This document shows, piece after piece, positions 36,101 to 47,209 of a stretch of DNA of 64,000 nucleotides (position 1 is the first letter of the stretch; the number at the start of each line of letters is the position of its first letter). The translations under genes were made by a program, and so were the position numbers. Source of the DNA: Nyssa sinensis (Eukaryota; Streptophyta; Magnoliopsida; Cornales; Nyssaceae); assembly GCA_008638375.1 (NCBI GenBank), contig VIRR01000532.1:62001-126000 (forward strand), given 5' to 3'. The notes beneath the pieces are model-generated. The model was not told the DNA's origin. It worked only from the letters and a program-made list of their open reading frames with translations, and made no database searches.

Positions 36101-39100
36101 GTTCTATGTTTATGTTTTTGGCCAAAAATGAATCCCATATCGCCATATATCGTAAAGCCTATATGGCTCCAAATCTTTGACATCGAATTAAAATATTCAC
36201 AAGATTGCTACTTTAATTGCTCTTTTGCTTCCTTCTTATTATGCGATTATCATCAACATCATCATTATTTCTTTCAAATGATGGTATTAATAATGACGAA
36301 ACATCATGTTGCACCTTACCCCAGCTTGATTCTGCTCTGATGCTATATTCTCTCATTATGGACCTCCAGTTGACATTCCACTCGTTAAAGTGACCATAAT
36401 CCCATTGTATTGCATTTTTGAGAAATAAAAACCATTCTTTGAACATTTGGACAGATTCATTGACCTAATGTGCATAATGTTGTTGGTCATTTAGAAGAAT
36501 GAACTGTCTTACTATTTTAGGCTTTTCAAGATGGCGCTGTCTGTTGAGGACAGGCCACCTGTTAAAGTGGCAATAACAGCATTGTGTTGTGTGTTTGAGA
36601 AATACAAACCATTCTTTGAACATTTGAGCATATTCATTGACCTAGTTGTGCATAATGTTGTTCATTCGGATGAATCAACTTTCTTACTATATAAGCTCTT
36701 CAAAATGGCACTTTTTTATGAGGACAGTTCAGGTGGACTGGTTCACATAAGATTGGGAAATAAAACAATAAAAGAAAAAGCTTTCTAGGGCCCAATTACT
36801 TTTCTTTCATATCGTTGTTTTGTTTGGTTGTCTTTAATCATTTGAACATGTGGCAGTTTGTAGTTATTTTATTTTTGCTTTAAAACTATCTTGCCTCTTT
36901 ATGTCTCTGCTCATTTTCAACAGAAGTGACTTACATCAAATATTTATCGGAATGTGTGTACATTACACTCAATTTTGGACCTCAGTTAACTTGTTTCTCC
37001 TTTTAGGTCACTGAACAGGTCATGGATGAAAAGCTTGGACGGATGGTAACACGTGTGGTGCTTCCCCATGTTGTAATGCATTCACGCTATCATTATGGGG
37101 TACTTGGTTTCTTCTGAATTTTGTGGGAATTTATTTTTACGTCAAATCACATTTTTTTAATTGAGAATTTGTGACTTTGAGCTAAAAACAAAGAAGCAAG
37201 AGAGCCAAAAAGATCATTTTTTTCTCTGGGGGAAAAATATCCAACAGTTCCTTGATAACTATTTACTGGCAGGCATTCTCTGAGAATTTCACTGGTTTGG
37301 AGCTGGAAGATGGGGGAGGGCGAGGCACATCAGGTTGTTTATCCTTTTCTATTAGTTGTTTGTTCCCCAAGTCTGTAATCAATATTGTTCAATTGTTTTT
37401 GTCAATCAGTATTTGTATTGACTGCTGGATATAATCATTGAAATGTCAGGCTTCTGCTGTTTTGAAACCTTAGTGCTTAGTAAATTGTTTGTTACAGAGA
37501 TTGGGTTATATGATTGTGAAAACTAAATAATATTATATATATTTTTGGAGGCATAATTTGAGTTTGAATTACTCTGTAGAATCTATTACCTTCCGCCACA
37601 TGATACTGTTCCATCATAAAATATAGCAGTTCCATAATCACAATGTGGTTGGTGACGTGCTGCAGGATCCCACTGGGAAAAAAGGCTTCTGATGAATGAG
37701 ATTATGACAGGCTCAGTGGATACAAGATCAGTAGTTTCAAAAATGACACTGGCTCTATTAGAGGATAGTGGATGGTACCAGGCTAATTATAGTATGGCAG
37801 ACCGTCTTGACTGGGGCCGCAACCAAGGAACTGACTTTGTTACCTCCCCTTGCAATCTCTGGAAGGGGGCATACCATTGCAACACAACACAGTTATCGGG
37901 CTGTACATATAACAGGGAGGCAGAGGGTTACTGCCCGATTATAAATTATAGTGGGGAACTTCCTCAGTGGGCCCGTTATTTTCCCCAGGCTAACAAAGGT
38001 GTGTTCTTGAGCTCTCATTTTCCATCTTTGCTTTCTTTTTATATGTATGTGGATGCCAAGCAGTGTGTAGCATGTTGTTTTTGTCCCTTTTGTTCCCATT
38101 ACTCATTCTATAAGTCTCATGATCATGCATTTTGAATATTAAATGTGCTATTATATTGAAGTAAAATTTAGATTCTCCAAACTTGAAATATGGAGCATTT
38201 AACAATTGCTTTGGAATATAGATCAGGATATTAACCACACCCCCCCCCCCCCCCCCCCCTCGCTCTCTCTTGTGGTCTCTATTGGCCTGCCAAATTTTAA
38301 ATGGGATGTTGATATCTTGCTGTTTCTCAGATTTCCAAATGGTTCAGAACAACTTTTTTTTCTCCTTCATACACGAATGTTGATTTGGTTGTGATCTCTC
38401 TGGGGAAAAAAAAATCTAATACACCAGCAACTGTACTGGTGATCTCAATTTTCTAAGTTAAATTATTTTTGTCACTGTTCTCCTAGATAGAGCTGCTAAG
38501 GGCATCTGAAACTGGAATAATATGAAATACTGGGCGAGCTACCATGCCTGGCACATTTTGCAGGTTCTCTTGATTCTATCAGTCAATTCTTATGTAATTG
38601 AAATTTTATGGTTGAAGGATATTGACTTTTTGAGCCATCTCTTTTCTTTTTAGACTTCTATTTGTTTGCTTTCTCATATCATGGACTGAGTTGGCTTAGC
38701 AACCAAATCCTGTTGTTGGTCCTATCGAAGATTTTATCATTACCTCTTCATAAGCCTGGATATTCCGCTTTTAGATGTTAATAGCCGAATTTAGATAGAC
38801 ATTGTTTCTAATATATATGCTAATAACCATTATATTTAAAATTGAAAGAGTTGACATGGGCTTTTAGTATGACATTATTAATTTCTATTCTTCTCCATTG
38901 CAGGTGGGCAATCATCATTAGCTGATTATTGCACTTATTATGTAGCTTATTCCGATGGATCATGTACAGACACTAACAGCGCAAGGGCACCTGACAAAAT
39001 GTTAGGTGAAGTGAGAGGCGGTAGCTCAAGGTGAAATTTTCCCTGAACTTTCTGAGATGCGCAAATTTGAATTTTACATTAATAATGATCTTTTTTTTCG

Positions 39101-42100
39101 TTTTACATAGGTGTATGGCCTCATCATTAGTACGTACTGGGTTTGTACGGGGTTCTATGAGCCAAGGGAATGGTTGTTATCAGCACAGGTGTATAAACAA
39201 CTCACTAGAGGTATAATTTGGAACTTTAATGTGTTTTTTTTTTTCTTTTACATGAATGCTTTTATTGATCTAATGCATTTGGGTTAGATCCTGGTAGGCC
39301 TGAGACAATTGTGCTTGTATGAGCTTATTTATGCAAAAATAGGGAATATGTAGAAAAAATAAAAAAAAAATAAATTGCAACTTTTAGAGTTGCTAAATGT
39401 ATGACATCAAAGGAATACAATACATACTTCCTAAAGTTTGAACTTTTTTGCTTAGGAGAATGCTAGCCATGCCATATGATAATAAGGGATCACAATGGTA
39501 AACTTATCTTTATAACCAAAAAAAGAAAGAAAGAAAAACCTTAGTAAATGGGCAACCATCTTCAGAATATCCCTCAATCACAATCAAGTGGGCTGCAACA
39601 GCAACTTTGTTTGTTTGTTATCTTCACCAATGAGGATGTCAAGAATTCGTGTTTGAACTTCATATTGTAATTTTTGCTGCAATCTTCTTTCCAACCTATT
39701 CGTGAACATGTTATTTTAGGTTGCTGTGGATCGCATTTGGAAAGCATGTCCTGAAGCTGGTGGATCTGTTCAGTTTCCTGGTTTCAATGGTAACTGTTGT
39801 TCTATCTGCCTTATTTAGTGTTTCAAATATTTATTCGTGTATCACTTATTAAAAAAAAATGTCTCTCTCCAACCTCAAGTCTTTTCTTGCTTTAAACTGT
39901 AGGAGAGCTTATTTGCCCAGCTTACCATGAACTCTGTAGCACAGATGCAGTTCCTGTATCTGGGCAATGTCCCAATTCGTGTAATTTCAATGGAGACTGT
40001 GTTGATGGAAGGTGCCACTGCTTTCTAGGGTTTCATGGTTATGATTGTACTAAAAGTGAGCTCTTTATGCCTTTTTCCCATTCTGCTGTTTGTCTACAGT
40101 AATTACATTACTCTTGGGAAACCTTTGTTTTTTTTGTTTTTTCACTTTTTTGGTTGGGATTCTGATAAAGGTTTTATTTGCAGGATCCTGCCCTAGCAAT
40201 TGTAATGGGCATGGCAAGTGCCTTCAAAATGGTCTCTGCGAATGTGAAAATGGGTATACTGGCATTGACTGCTCTACTGGTAATTTTATATCTTTTTTGG
40301 AAAGTTCTTTTGCTTTAGAAAATATTTAACTCAGCTATAGGTAGCCTTCATGGATTTTAATGTGATAGGAATATAGAAATAAGTTGTATTTGTTGGAGGA
40401 ATTATTTTTATGTTTTTAAAGGCAGTAATGTGGACTTCAGTTGGCTAACCTCTACAAGATGAGCCTTATTTTAAAAATTACACTAGTCAGTTGATCCTAA
40501 ACTTTGACATGTGGTTAAACTTGTTCTTTCAGCATGCTTGGGGCTAACTCAAAGGCTGTCCAATATAGATAAACAGAGACAAGCCTGTCCATGTGTGTAT
40601 GTGTGCTGTCTACATATATATATTTATACACACAGACGCATGTACATTGAGAGGTTTTGGCTCGACTTTCAATGCAATAAGGATCCCCTCCCCCCTCCTC
40701 TTTTTCTACACTTGTACAAACATGATGAGATTTACACTCAACGGCTGCCCAATATGGATAAGCAGAGACAAACCTGTCCATGCGTGTGTGTCTACATATA
40801 TATATATATATATATATTTATTCAAGAATAGACACACTTACATTGAGAGGTTTTGGTTGACTTTCAATGCATTTAGGATCCCCTCCGCCCTCCCTCCTTT
40901 TTCTACGTGCATACAAACATAATGAGAGTTATTGCTTTCTTCTTAACTAACATTGTGCTTGGGCATGGTATGCAGCTGTTTGTGATGAACAATGCAGCCT
41001 TCATGGTGGGGTCTGTGATAATGGAGTCTGTGAGTTCCGTTGTTCTGACTATGCTGGCTACACATGCCAGAACAGCTCCAAGCTCGTGTCCAGTCTCTCA
41101 GTTTGCAAAGATGTGCTAAAAAGTGACGAGTCTGGACAACATTGTGCACCTAGCGAATCAAGTATATTGCAGCAGCTAGAAGAAGTTGTTGTGATACCCA
41201 ACTATCAGAGACTCTACCCAAATGGTGCTCGGAAGCTATTTAGTCTCCTTAGTGGTAACTACTGCGATGCAGCTGCTAAGCAGTTGGCTTGTTGGGTAAG
41301 TTGCTTTTTTTTTTTTTTTTCCACCGTTTTCAATAGAACTGTTTCTAACAACTACCCAATGTTATCTGGTTTTACCTTTCCTGCCGCTCTTCTTCTTTAA
41401 TCTTAATCTACTAGGGTTATTCTGTTAATTTACACTACCATAGAGTACTTAATAGTTCAATAACTAGTGTCTGAGATTCTTTGTGCTTAGGGTACCTTAT
41501 TTTTCTCCAGTGACCGTTTTTGTGAGCAACATCACAAGTTCATAACATGAAGCCTGCCATGCTTCTTAGAAGTCAAACCGGAATTCCTAGAACTATTTCT
41601 GTGTCCTGATGATGTGACTATGTGAACCTTTCATGCTTTAATATCAGTGTATTGATTGGACACAAATCATAGAGAGGAGCCTGCACCTACTAGTGGAATG
41701 CCTCGCAGATGGGTTCTTTAATGGGCACAGACACCAAAAGATCCTCACTTAAATGTTAGGATTATTAGACAGGCCAAGACCTTAGGAAAGTTTTCCTTTT
41801 GGATGGCTTCCCACTTGAAGAAGCCAAGCCCAAGCCGAAGTTTCAAGCTCAATTGCTTGACACTAGGTTTCGACTCCATTAGAAGTATGAAGGGTAAAGG
41901 GAAGCATTTTTTCAGTTGTAGTATTCCATATCCCCTAAAAAATCTACCAAATAAACAACCATACAAAAAAGGATGGGGTGCAAGTCTGGTGTATTTTGTG
42001 TTAGTATATGTGGAAGTGTTGGATTCTGATTTTGGATAACCCTAATCTGCAAGCTTGTTTAAGCTCATTAAGAAAAGTGAACTTGGCCAAACCTACTCAA

Positions 42101-42593
42101 AATCATGTTTCAATAATAATCGATCTTGAGTAAAATCTGAGTTTGGCTTGAGCTACTCTAATTTTAATCTTGACACTTCTGAACCTCCCAGCACTCACCC
42201 GTTTTTATGAATTTCTTATTGTCTGTCAAGAAATTGAATGATTCTGTAGATATGCACCCTAGTGTGGCATTTAAATTTTCATTTCAATTCTTACAGATGA
42301 ATTTGTTGCTGCATGTTTGAAAGAAGTATTTATTATTTTCATTAATCTGCTTGAACCAGATCTCGATCCAAAAGTGCGACAAGGATGGTGACAATAGGCT
42401 TCGGGTATGCCATTCGGCATGTCATTCATATAACTTAGCATGTGGGGCAACACTTGACTGCTCGGACCAAACCCTGTTTAGCAATGAAGATGAGGGTGAC
42501 AATCAGTGCACCGGCTCTGGTGAGATGAAAGTTCCATGGTTTAACCGCTTGAGCTTCTTTACCAGTGAAGATTCCTCAAAAGGTATTCTGTAA
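33136..42593 (+). CDS. Leishmanolysin-like zinc metallopeptidase (M8), EGF-like C-terminus
   Basis: Secretory-pathway or cell-surface metzincin protease; plant substrates are unknown to me. I read 17 phase-consistent GT-AG exons: 33136-33225, 34197-34553, 34649-34789, 35139-35271, 35409-35522, 35625-35698, 35775-35849, 37007-37099, 37273-37333, 37666-37998, 38904-39030, 39111-39210, 39720-39789, 39903-40055, 40184-40279, 40976-41295 and 42360-42593, encoding 856 residues. A hydrophobic N-terminal signal (about 22-43) ends in AYA. The zinc site is HEVMHVLGF at 302-310, split by the exon 6/7 junction. The third ligand is His382 in SHWEKR, and the Met-turn is Met393 in IMTG; the 11-residue spacing matches leishmanolysin. 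Cysteine-rich EGF-like repeats lie at about 612-638, 643-669 and 675-703. Catalytic residues look intact. The last codons read through a possible donor (AAAG|GTATTC at 42,582), so a further exon cannot be excluded. Confidence 0.92.
36384..36737. repeat. Tandem duplication, period 177 bp, in peptidase intron 7
   Basis: Units begin at gttaaagtg (36,384 and 36,561). They share ttgagaaata, aaccattctttgaacattt, attcattgacctag/a, tgcataatgttgtt, cttactat and caagatggc/caaaatggc. The 85-codon frame over unit 2 is intronic and not supported as a gene. Confidence 0.85.
38240..38259. repeat. C homopolymer followed by (CT)n
   Basis: A run of 20 C in peptidase intron 10. It may be unstable and hard to sequence. 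Confidence 0.9.
40546..40926. repeat. Tandem duplication, period 190 bp, in peptidase intron 15
   Basis: Both units contain actcaa-ggctg-ccaatat, ataa-cagagacaa, cctgtccatg, a TG/TA microsatellite, cattgagaggttttgg, gactttcaatgca and aggatcccctcc. The repeat enlarges the intron before the last EGF-like exon. Frames over it are artefacts. Confidence 0.85.
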
Positions 42594-43693
42594 AATATAG
42601 GCAGCTTTAATTTTTACCCCCCACTTTGGGCTTTGTAATTTTTTTAGGTATTCTATTGTAGCAAAAGGCGGCATGAGTCGCACGTGCATTAGAAGTAGGG
42701 TTTTCCTTTTCCCAGCCCAAATGCCATTTAAAAAAGGATTGGGTGGGAATGTTTACTGAGATTGGGCTTTCAAAAATGAAAGTCCCCAGATGTAGAGAAA
42801 ATGTAGATGTATGAAGAAAAAAAAAGGAAAATGAAAAAAAAAAAAAAAGGGTTTTGTTGGGATGATTGAACAAAAAGGTTTGGCCTAAGGCCCTGAAAGA
42901 AAGCAGCAGCCTATTGTTTCTTTTGTTTGTTTGTATTTTTTTGCTTATGAATTTAAATTTTCAGAGCTTTTTGGTAGTATGGCTTAGAGGGACAATAAAT
43001 TCATGCTTGAACTGGGTAAGGGAAGTCAATTGACAGGACAAAAGGTGTGGGGTTCATGGTGATTGATTTTGTGCAGAGATGTTCATTATATAGCACTCAG
43101 GGGAAGTTTCTCATCCACAAAAAGGGTGTGAAAGGTTTAAAAAAAGTCAAGATTTGTATGAAACTTAAAGCCCTAACACGGAAGGAAACGAATTGTTTAC
43201 ATCTTGTTTTTATATTCAGGTGAGAATGAGATGGACCTTTTTTACCATCATGTATTGATTGCTATTTGATGGATAACATACAGTGGTTTGTCTCGTCGGC
43301 ATGCATGCATTCATTCAATCTGGATTAGGCCAATCATAATATGTCACGTGAATGAGTTGTCCATAAATTCTTATATGAACTTAGATCCGGCCAATCATAA
43401 TGTTACCTGGATTTGTCTGATTTTAAGGAAATAATTTTTTTTTTTTCCTGTTAATTGTAATTGATTTGGATTATAAACTTATTATAGGATCTGGTCTACT
43501 CAAGGGGGAATTTATAGACCCAAGACAAACTTGTGTATGTTGAAGGCACTTTCATCTATAATAAAAAAGGATTGGAAAAAATGGTTTTCTTTTTAAGATT
43601 AAAATTTAGGTAGAAGTACACCTCTTCCAATCAAAAGTATGGTTATGCTAGTTGATGCTACAAGTTCTTCCGAGTTATCTAGTAGCTCTTTTG

Positions 43694-43724
<31 letters not shown>

Positions 43725-44430
43725 GTTCATTTTAATTAGGGTTGTAAAATGAGCCAGCAATTTGAGCTCTGTTTATAATTAGTTCAGTTAGAAATTCATT
43801 CATATTTTTAGACTCGTTAATTTATTGAATTTGGTTTGAATTTAATTTGATAAGTCAATAAATAAATTAACACTATATAATAAATCAAGATATTCGAATT
43901 CGATTTGATTAGAAATTTGTTAGATATCAATTTGAGAAAATAACAAATTAGGTTTGAACATAATTTAAAAATGATTTATTTTAGCATAACAAGCTTGAAC
44001 AACTCACAATTTACTTCAGTTTGACTCATTTACGGTCTAAATTTTAACTCATTTATAAGATTTTCAAACCCGTCTCATGAAGACAGGACATGATGGGTTA
44101 AAAAAACCCCACCCATTAAATCTAAATCAGAAGTTTCATATGACACCTCTAGATTGGCGATTGTTCTTATTGAATTCAATCTGAATGCAGCGCCTGCATC
44201 AGTTAAGTATTGAAGTTCGTAGAAATTTAAAATTTCCCAAATCCCATAATAATAGAAAGTTCGTTCACTATATTAATTCCTTACACCATATAGATAATGA
44301 TGTATAGTGATGGTTTTATTTAATAAATTTTCACTATAAGCATGACACATTACATCAAACACGGGAACAGTATGAAATATAAATTATTAGCATATCAAAA
44401 TCACCCTATAAGATTCGTTGTGGCCGTTTG
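42594..44430. other. Peptidase 3' region and convergent intergenic space
   Basis: It starts with the presumed 3' untranslated region. A candidate poly-A signal AATAAA lies at 42,994-42,999. A TA run lies at about 43,704-43,724. The 1.8 kb between the two convergent stop codons holds no recognisable gene. Confidence 0.5.
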
Positions 44431-44439
44431 GCGTTGCAT

Positions 44440-45753
44440 TCATGACCCGGTCGCGCAGAATGTGATCAAGTAATCCGACCCGGTACAGGTACGAGTACTC
44501 GAAGCGTCATCGTAAGCATAACTATACGCCGTCGGGCATGCCTTCTTGAAAATCTCCGAGTATTGTGTCGGCGAACATGTCTGCGGCGTTGAGTGAGAGC
44601 CAGTGCAACAATATTCCGGCGTGTTAAATGCTGCGCACGCGCTTTTGCATGCAACAACAGAACCAGAATTGATCACCTGCAACTCCGGCGGGCAGTTGTC
44701 GTTGAGATTCGCCACGCAACCGGCATACTGGCAGTCGCCAGTGCCGCCGGAAGGCCGTACGCCCATGCCCACATTGTACCCATCGACAAGGCTCACGTCG
44801 TAGAAGTCTTTGTCGTTGTTGCTGCTGAGTGTAAATTCTACGAGTGTGACTGGCGGAACGCCACCTCCGGTACACTTGAGCGAGCCGCAATCACCGGTGG
44901 TGCACTTTCCATTGCCAGAGGCATCAAAGTTGCAGCCGGTTCGAGCCCAGAAGCGGCCTGACCAACCGGGTGGTGCCGGTAGCTCTCTTGATGCCCCGGG
45001 TTGTAATTCGAAGCCGCCGTCACCGAGGACGGCACCTCCGTTGCCGGATAATGTGCCCGGCCAAATTGTGTAGCTGCAACGGTTTTGAAGCGTGAAGACG
45101 GTGGCTGAAACTGTGGTTCCTGCAGTGTGTCATATATGATGTGGATTAGATTCTTGCGAAGTAATAATTTGAATTACTTTACTTTCCGTTTGGTTGCTAA
45201 GAAAACCAAGGAAAAAAATAAGCAAAACACATCTAAATTGTGTTGTCGTGTAATTTGCAACATGACATACTCAACCCAATGACCCATCTGAGGTAAGTAA
45301 TTACATTAACAACCAAACAGAGACCAGAACAGATCAAAAACAATTTCCTTCTGAAATATGTGTAATCTATCAAAAAGAATTTCCTTCTCAAATATGTGTA
45401 ATCTCTGAATCAAAATTGGGTAAGTTTTTTTCTCGTCGAAGAATTTCAAAACTAAAATCAATGATAAAAACTAATCAATTTTGGGGAAATTGGAACAAAA
45501 ACCACCGTTTCCTTTACGTAAACCGATGGTGAAACGCGCATTAATTTCTTATATAATCTGCTCAGAAACTGAAGAGGTAAACTAACAGAAGTTAATTACG
45601 TTTACGTACGTAGTTATATATATGTGCGTGTGTGTGTGTTTGTGTGTGTGAAAACAATGTGGTTTTAGAAAGACATTGAGAGATGCTTTTACCCAACAAG
45701 AAGATGGACAGAAGAAGAAAAAACTGAAAGGAGACTGTTCGCCTAATCGCCAT
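44440..45753 (-). CDS. Thaumatin-like protein (PR-5 family), secreted
   Basis: Secreted defence or stress-type protein of the thaumatin/PR-5 fold; a precise ligand is not deducible. Exons on the minus strand are 45753-45693 and 45119-44440, with GT at 45692-45691 and AG at 45121-45120 (phase 1), encoding 246 residues. Exon 1 encodes most of a signal peptide (hydrophobic FFLLLSIFLL). Cleavage is expected after VSA near residue 26, leaving a mature start TVFTLQNRC. The mature chain has 16 cysteines, the number that forms eight disulphides in large thaumatin-like proteins. The acidic-cleft REDDD set is visible: Arg in FWARTGC, Glu in LVEFTL, Asp in DFYDV, Asp in SLVDG and Asp in AYDD. The chain ends shortly after the last cysteine, with no GPI or kinase extension. 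Exon 2 is much richer in GC than its surroundings. The gene appears intact. Confidence 0.95.
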
Positions 45754-45840
45754 TATCGTTAAGAGAAAGACGAAAGTCGGTTACGAGAACAGAGAGGTTA
45801 GTTTTTCAGTGGTTGGGACTTGGGGGATCGTGGAAGTCAT

Positions 45841-45847
45841 ATTTATA
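45841..45847 (-). promoter_or_regulatory. TATA box of the thaumatin-like gene
   Basis: TATAAAT on the minus strand, about 88 bp upstream of the ATG at 45,753, placed suitably for this gene. Confidence 0.55.
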
Positions 45848-46315
45848 GTTAGAACCCCCGTTTCCTCCCAATTTCTTGATTTTCCACAAATATTAATCTT
45901 TCTTAGATTTGCGGTCTTCTTTGAAAGGGAGTATGATTCAATGTGGTAGATGTCCATAGTGAGGGAATAACAAACCAATTGGGCCATCCAAAAATATTAT
46001 TAATTTTATTAGCCTTTGAAGGTACAATTTTAAATAGACATGTCATACATTAAAAAAATTAAATTTTTTTATAACAATTTTAAATGTCTAACCTCGCTAA
46101 AAGATAATAATAATTCAAAACCACAATTAATTAAAAATAGATATATCTACCACAATTTAAAAATAATAATAAAAAATAATAATTCTTGACTAATATTGTT
46201 ATAAGCTTAAACTTTTCATTAAACAGTATAAGAAATAGTAAATAAAATAATTTGAATAAGAAAAAACTCAAATTCTAAATCATTTAATGATTCAAAGACT
46301 TGTCTAACTATAAAT

Positions 46316-46924
46316 CAATGTTTTCAAACCCAGCTCATTCATTGAACTAGATAAACGTTCGGGTTACGGGTTATCGGTTCAACCAAAATCAAACCGTAAT
46401 GTCATAATTATGTAATTAATAAATTTAATAATACATATTATTGATATTTTAAATTTAAAAATTTATAAAAAAATTACTAAAAATTATATAAAAAAAATTT
46501 ACAAAATATGAATTTTCTTAATATGTAAAACTTCAAGAAAAAAATGAAAAAAGTATAGTAGACGTACTTTATTACAATGTTTAAAGTTGGAACTTTATTA
46601 TCATTTTTTCATAATTGTAAAGATCATAACAAAAATTATTTTAACATCTAATCCAATAATTTAGTTTTCAACTACATGAAAAAAAATGAAGATAAAAACA
46701 CTAATAATCATGCATAAAATAAAATAAACAAGAACCGGTGTGAACCGGTGATCCAGTACCGGGTCACCCGGTTATACGGTTCGACCGGCCAGTTTTAACG
46801 ATTTTGTATTTTTAGAACAGTTTTGAATTATAAACGATTTTATGAGTTAAACCAGACCTTTTTATGAACTGGTCGACGGTTCAACCGGTTGAACTGGCCG
46901 ATCCGGTTCAAGTTTTAAAACATT
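46316..46924. mobile_element. Mutator-like MITE, copy B (609 bp), perfect 9-bp TSD
   Basis: It is flanked by identical actataaat at 46,307-46,315 and 46,925-46,933. The empty site with a single actataaat is preserved in the paralogous segment at 57,551-57,559. Termini are (C)AATGTTTT and AAAACATT, an inverted repeat. The interior is non-coding and homologous to 18,117-18,757. The empty site proves the borders. A 9-bp duplication suggests the Mutator superfamily. Confidence 0.9.
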
Positions 46925-47084
46925 ACTATAAATTTGAATTTACAATAATATTAATATTATTTATAAATTTTATTTAAATAAAAATTATTCACATGCAAAT
47001 ATTGCACCGAGTCAAGTCACCTGATAGCGAATTATCATGAGATAATTTTTATAATTTTAATATTTTATAAATTCATGTGGTGTT

Positions 47085-47202
47085 TAACGTACCAGACTCG
47101 GTGAAATACTTTAGTCATGAGTTCAAGATTGAAGAATCTGTGTAACGTACAAGACTCGGTGAAATACTTTAGTCATGAGTTCAAAATTGAAGAATCTGTC
47201 TA
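47085..47202. repeat. 59-bp tandem duplication specific to copy 1
   Basis: The block aacgtac-agactcggtg ... gaagaatctgt occurs at 47,085-47,143 and again at 47,144-47,202. The matching place in copy 2 (about 57,880-57,935) has it once. Confidence 0.85.
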
Positions 47203-47209
47203 AGAGACA

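Noticed and set aside
36531..36788. An 85-codon frame in the peptidase intron that looks protein-like
   Set aside because: It lies inside an intron over a 177-bp tandem duplication. The first unit has lost the frame and no family is recognised.
40511..40922. Overlapping frames of about 100 codons in the peptidase intron
   Set aside because: They are produced by TG/TA microsatellites within a tandem repeat.
44593..44961. A 122-codon plus-strand frame opposite the thaumatin-like gene
   Set aside because: It is antisense to a well supported, GC-rich coding exon. Such shadows are expected.
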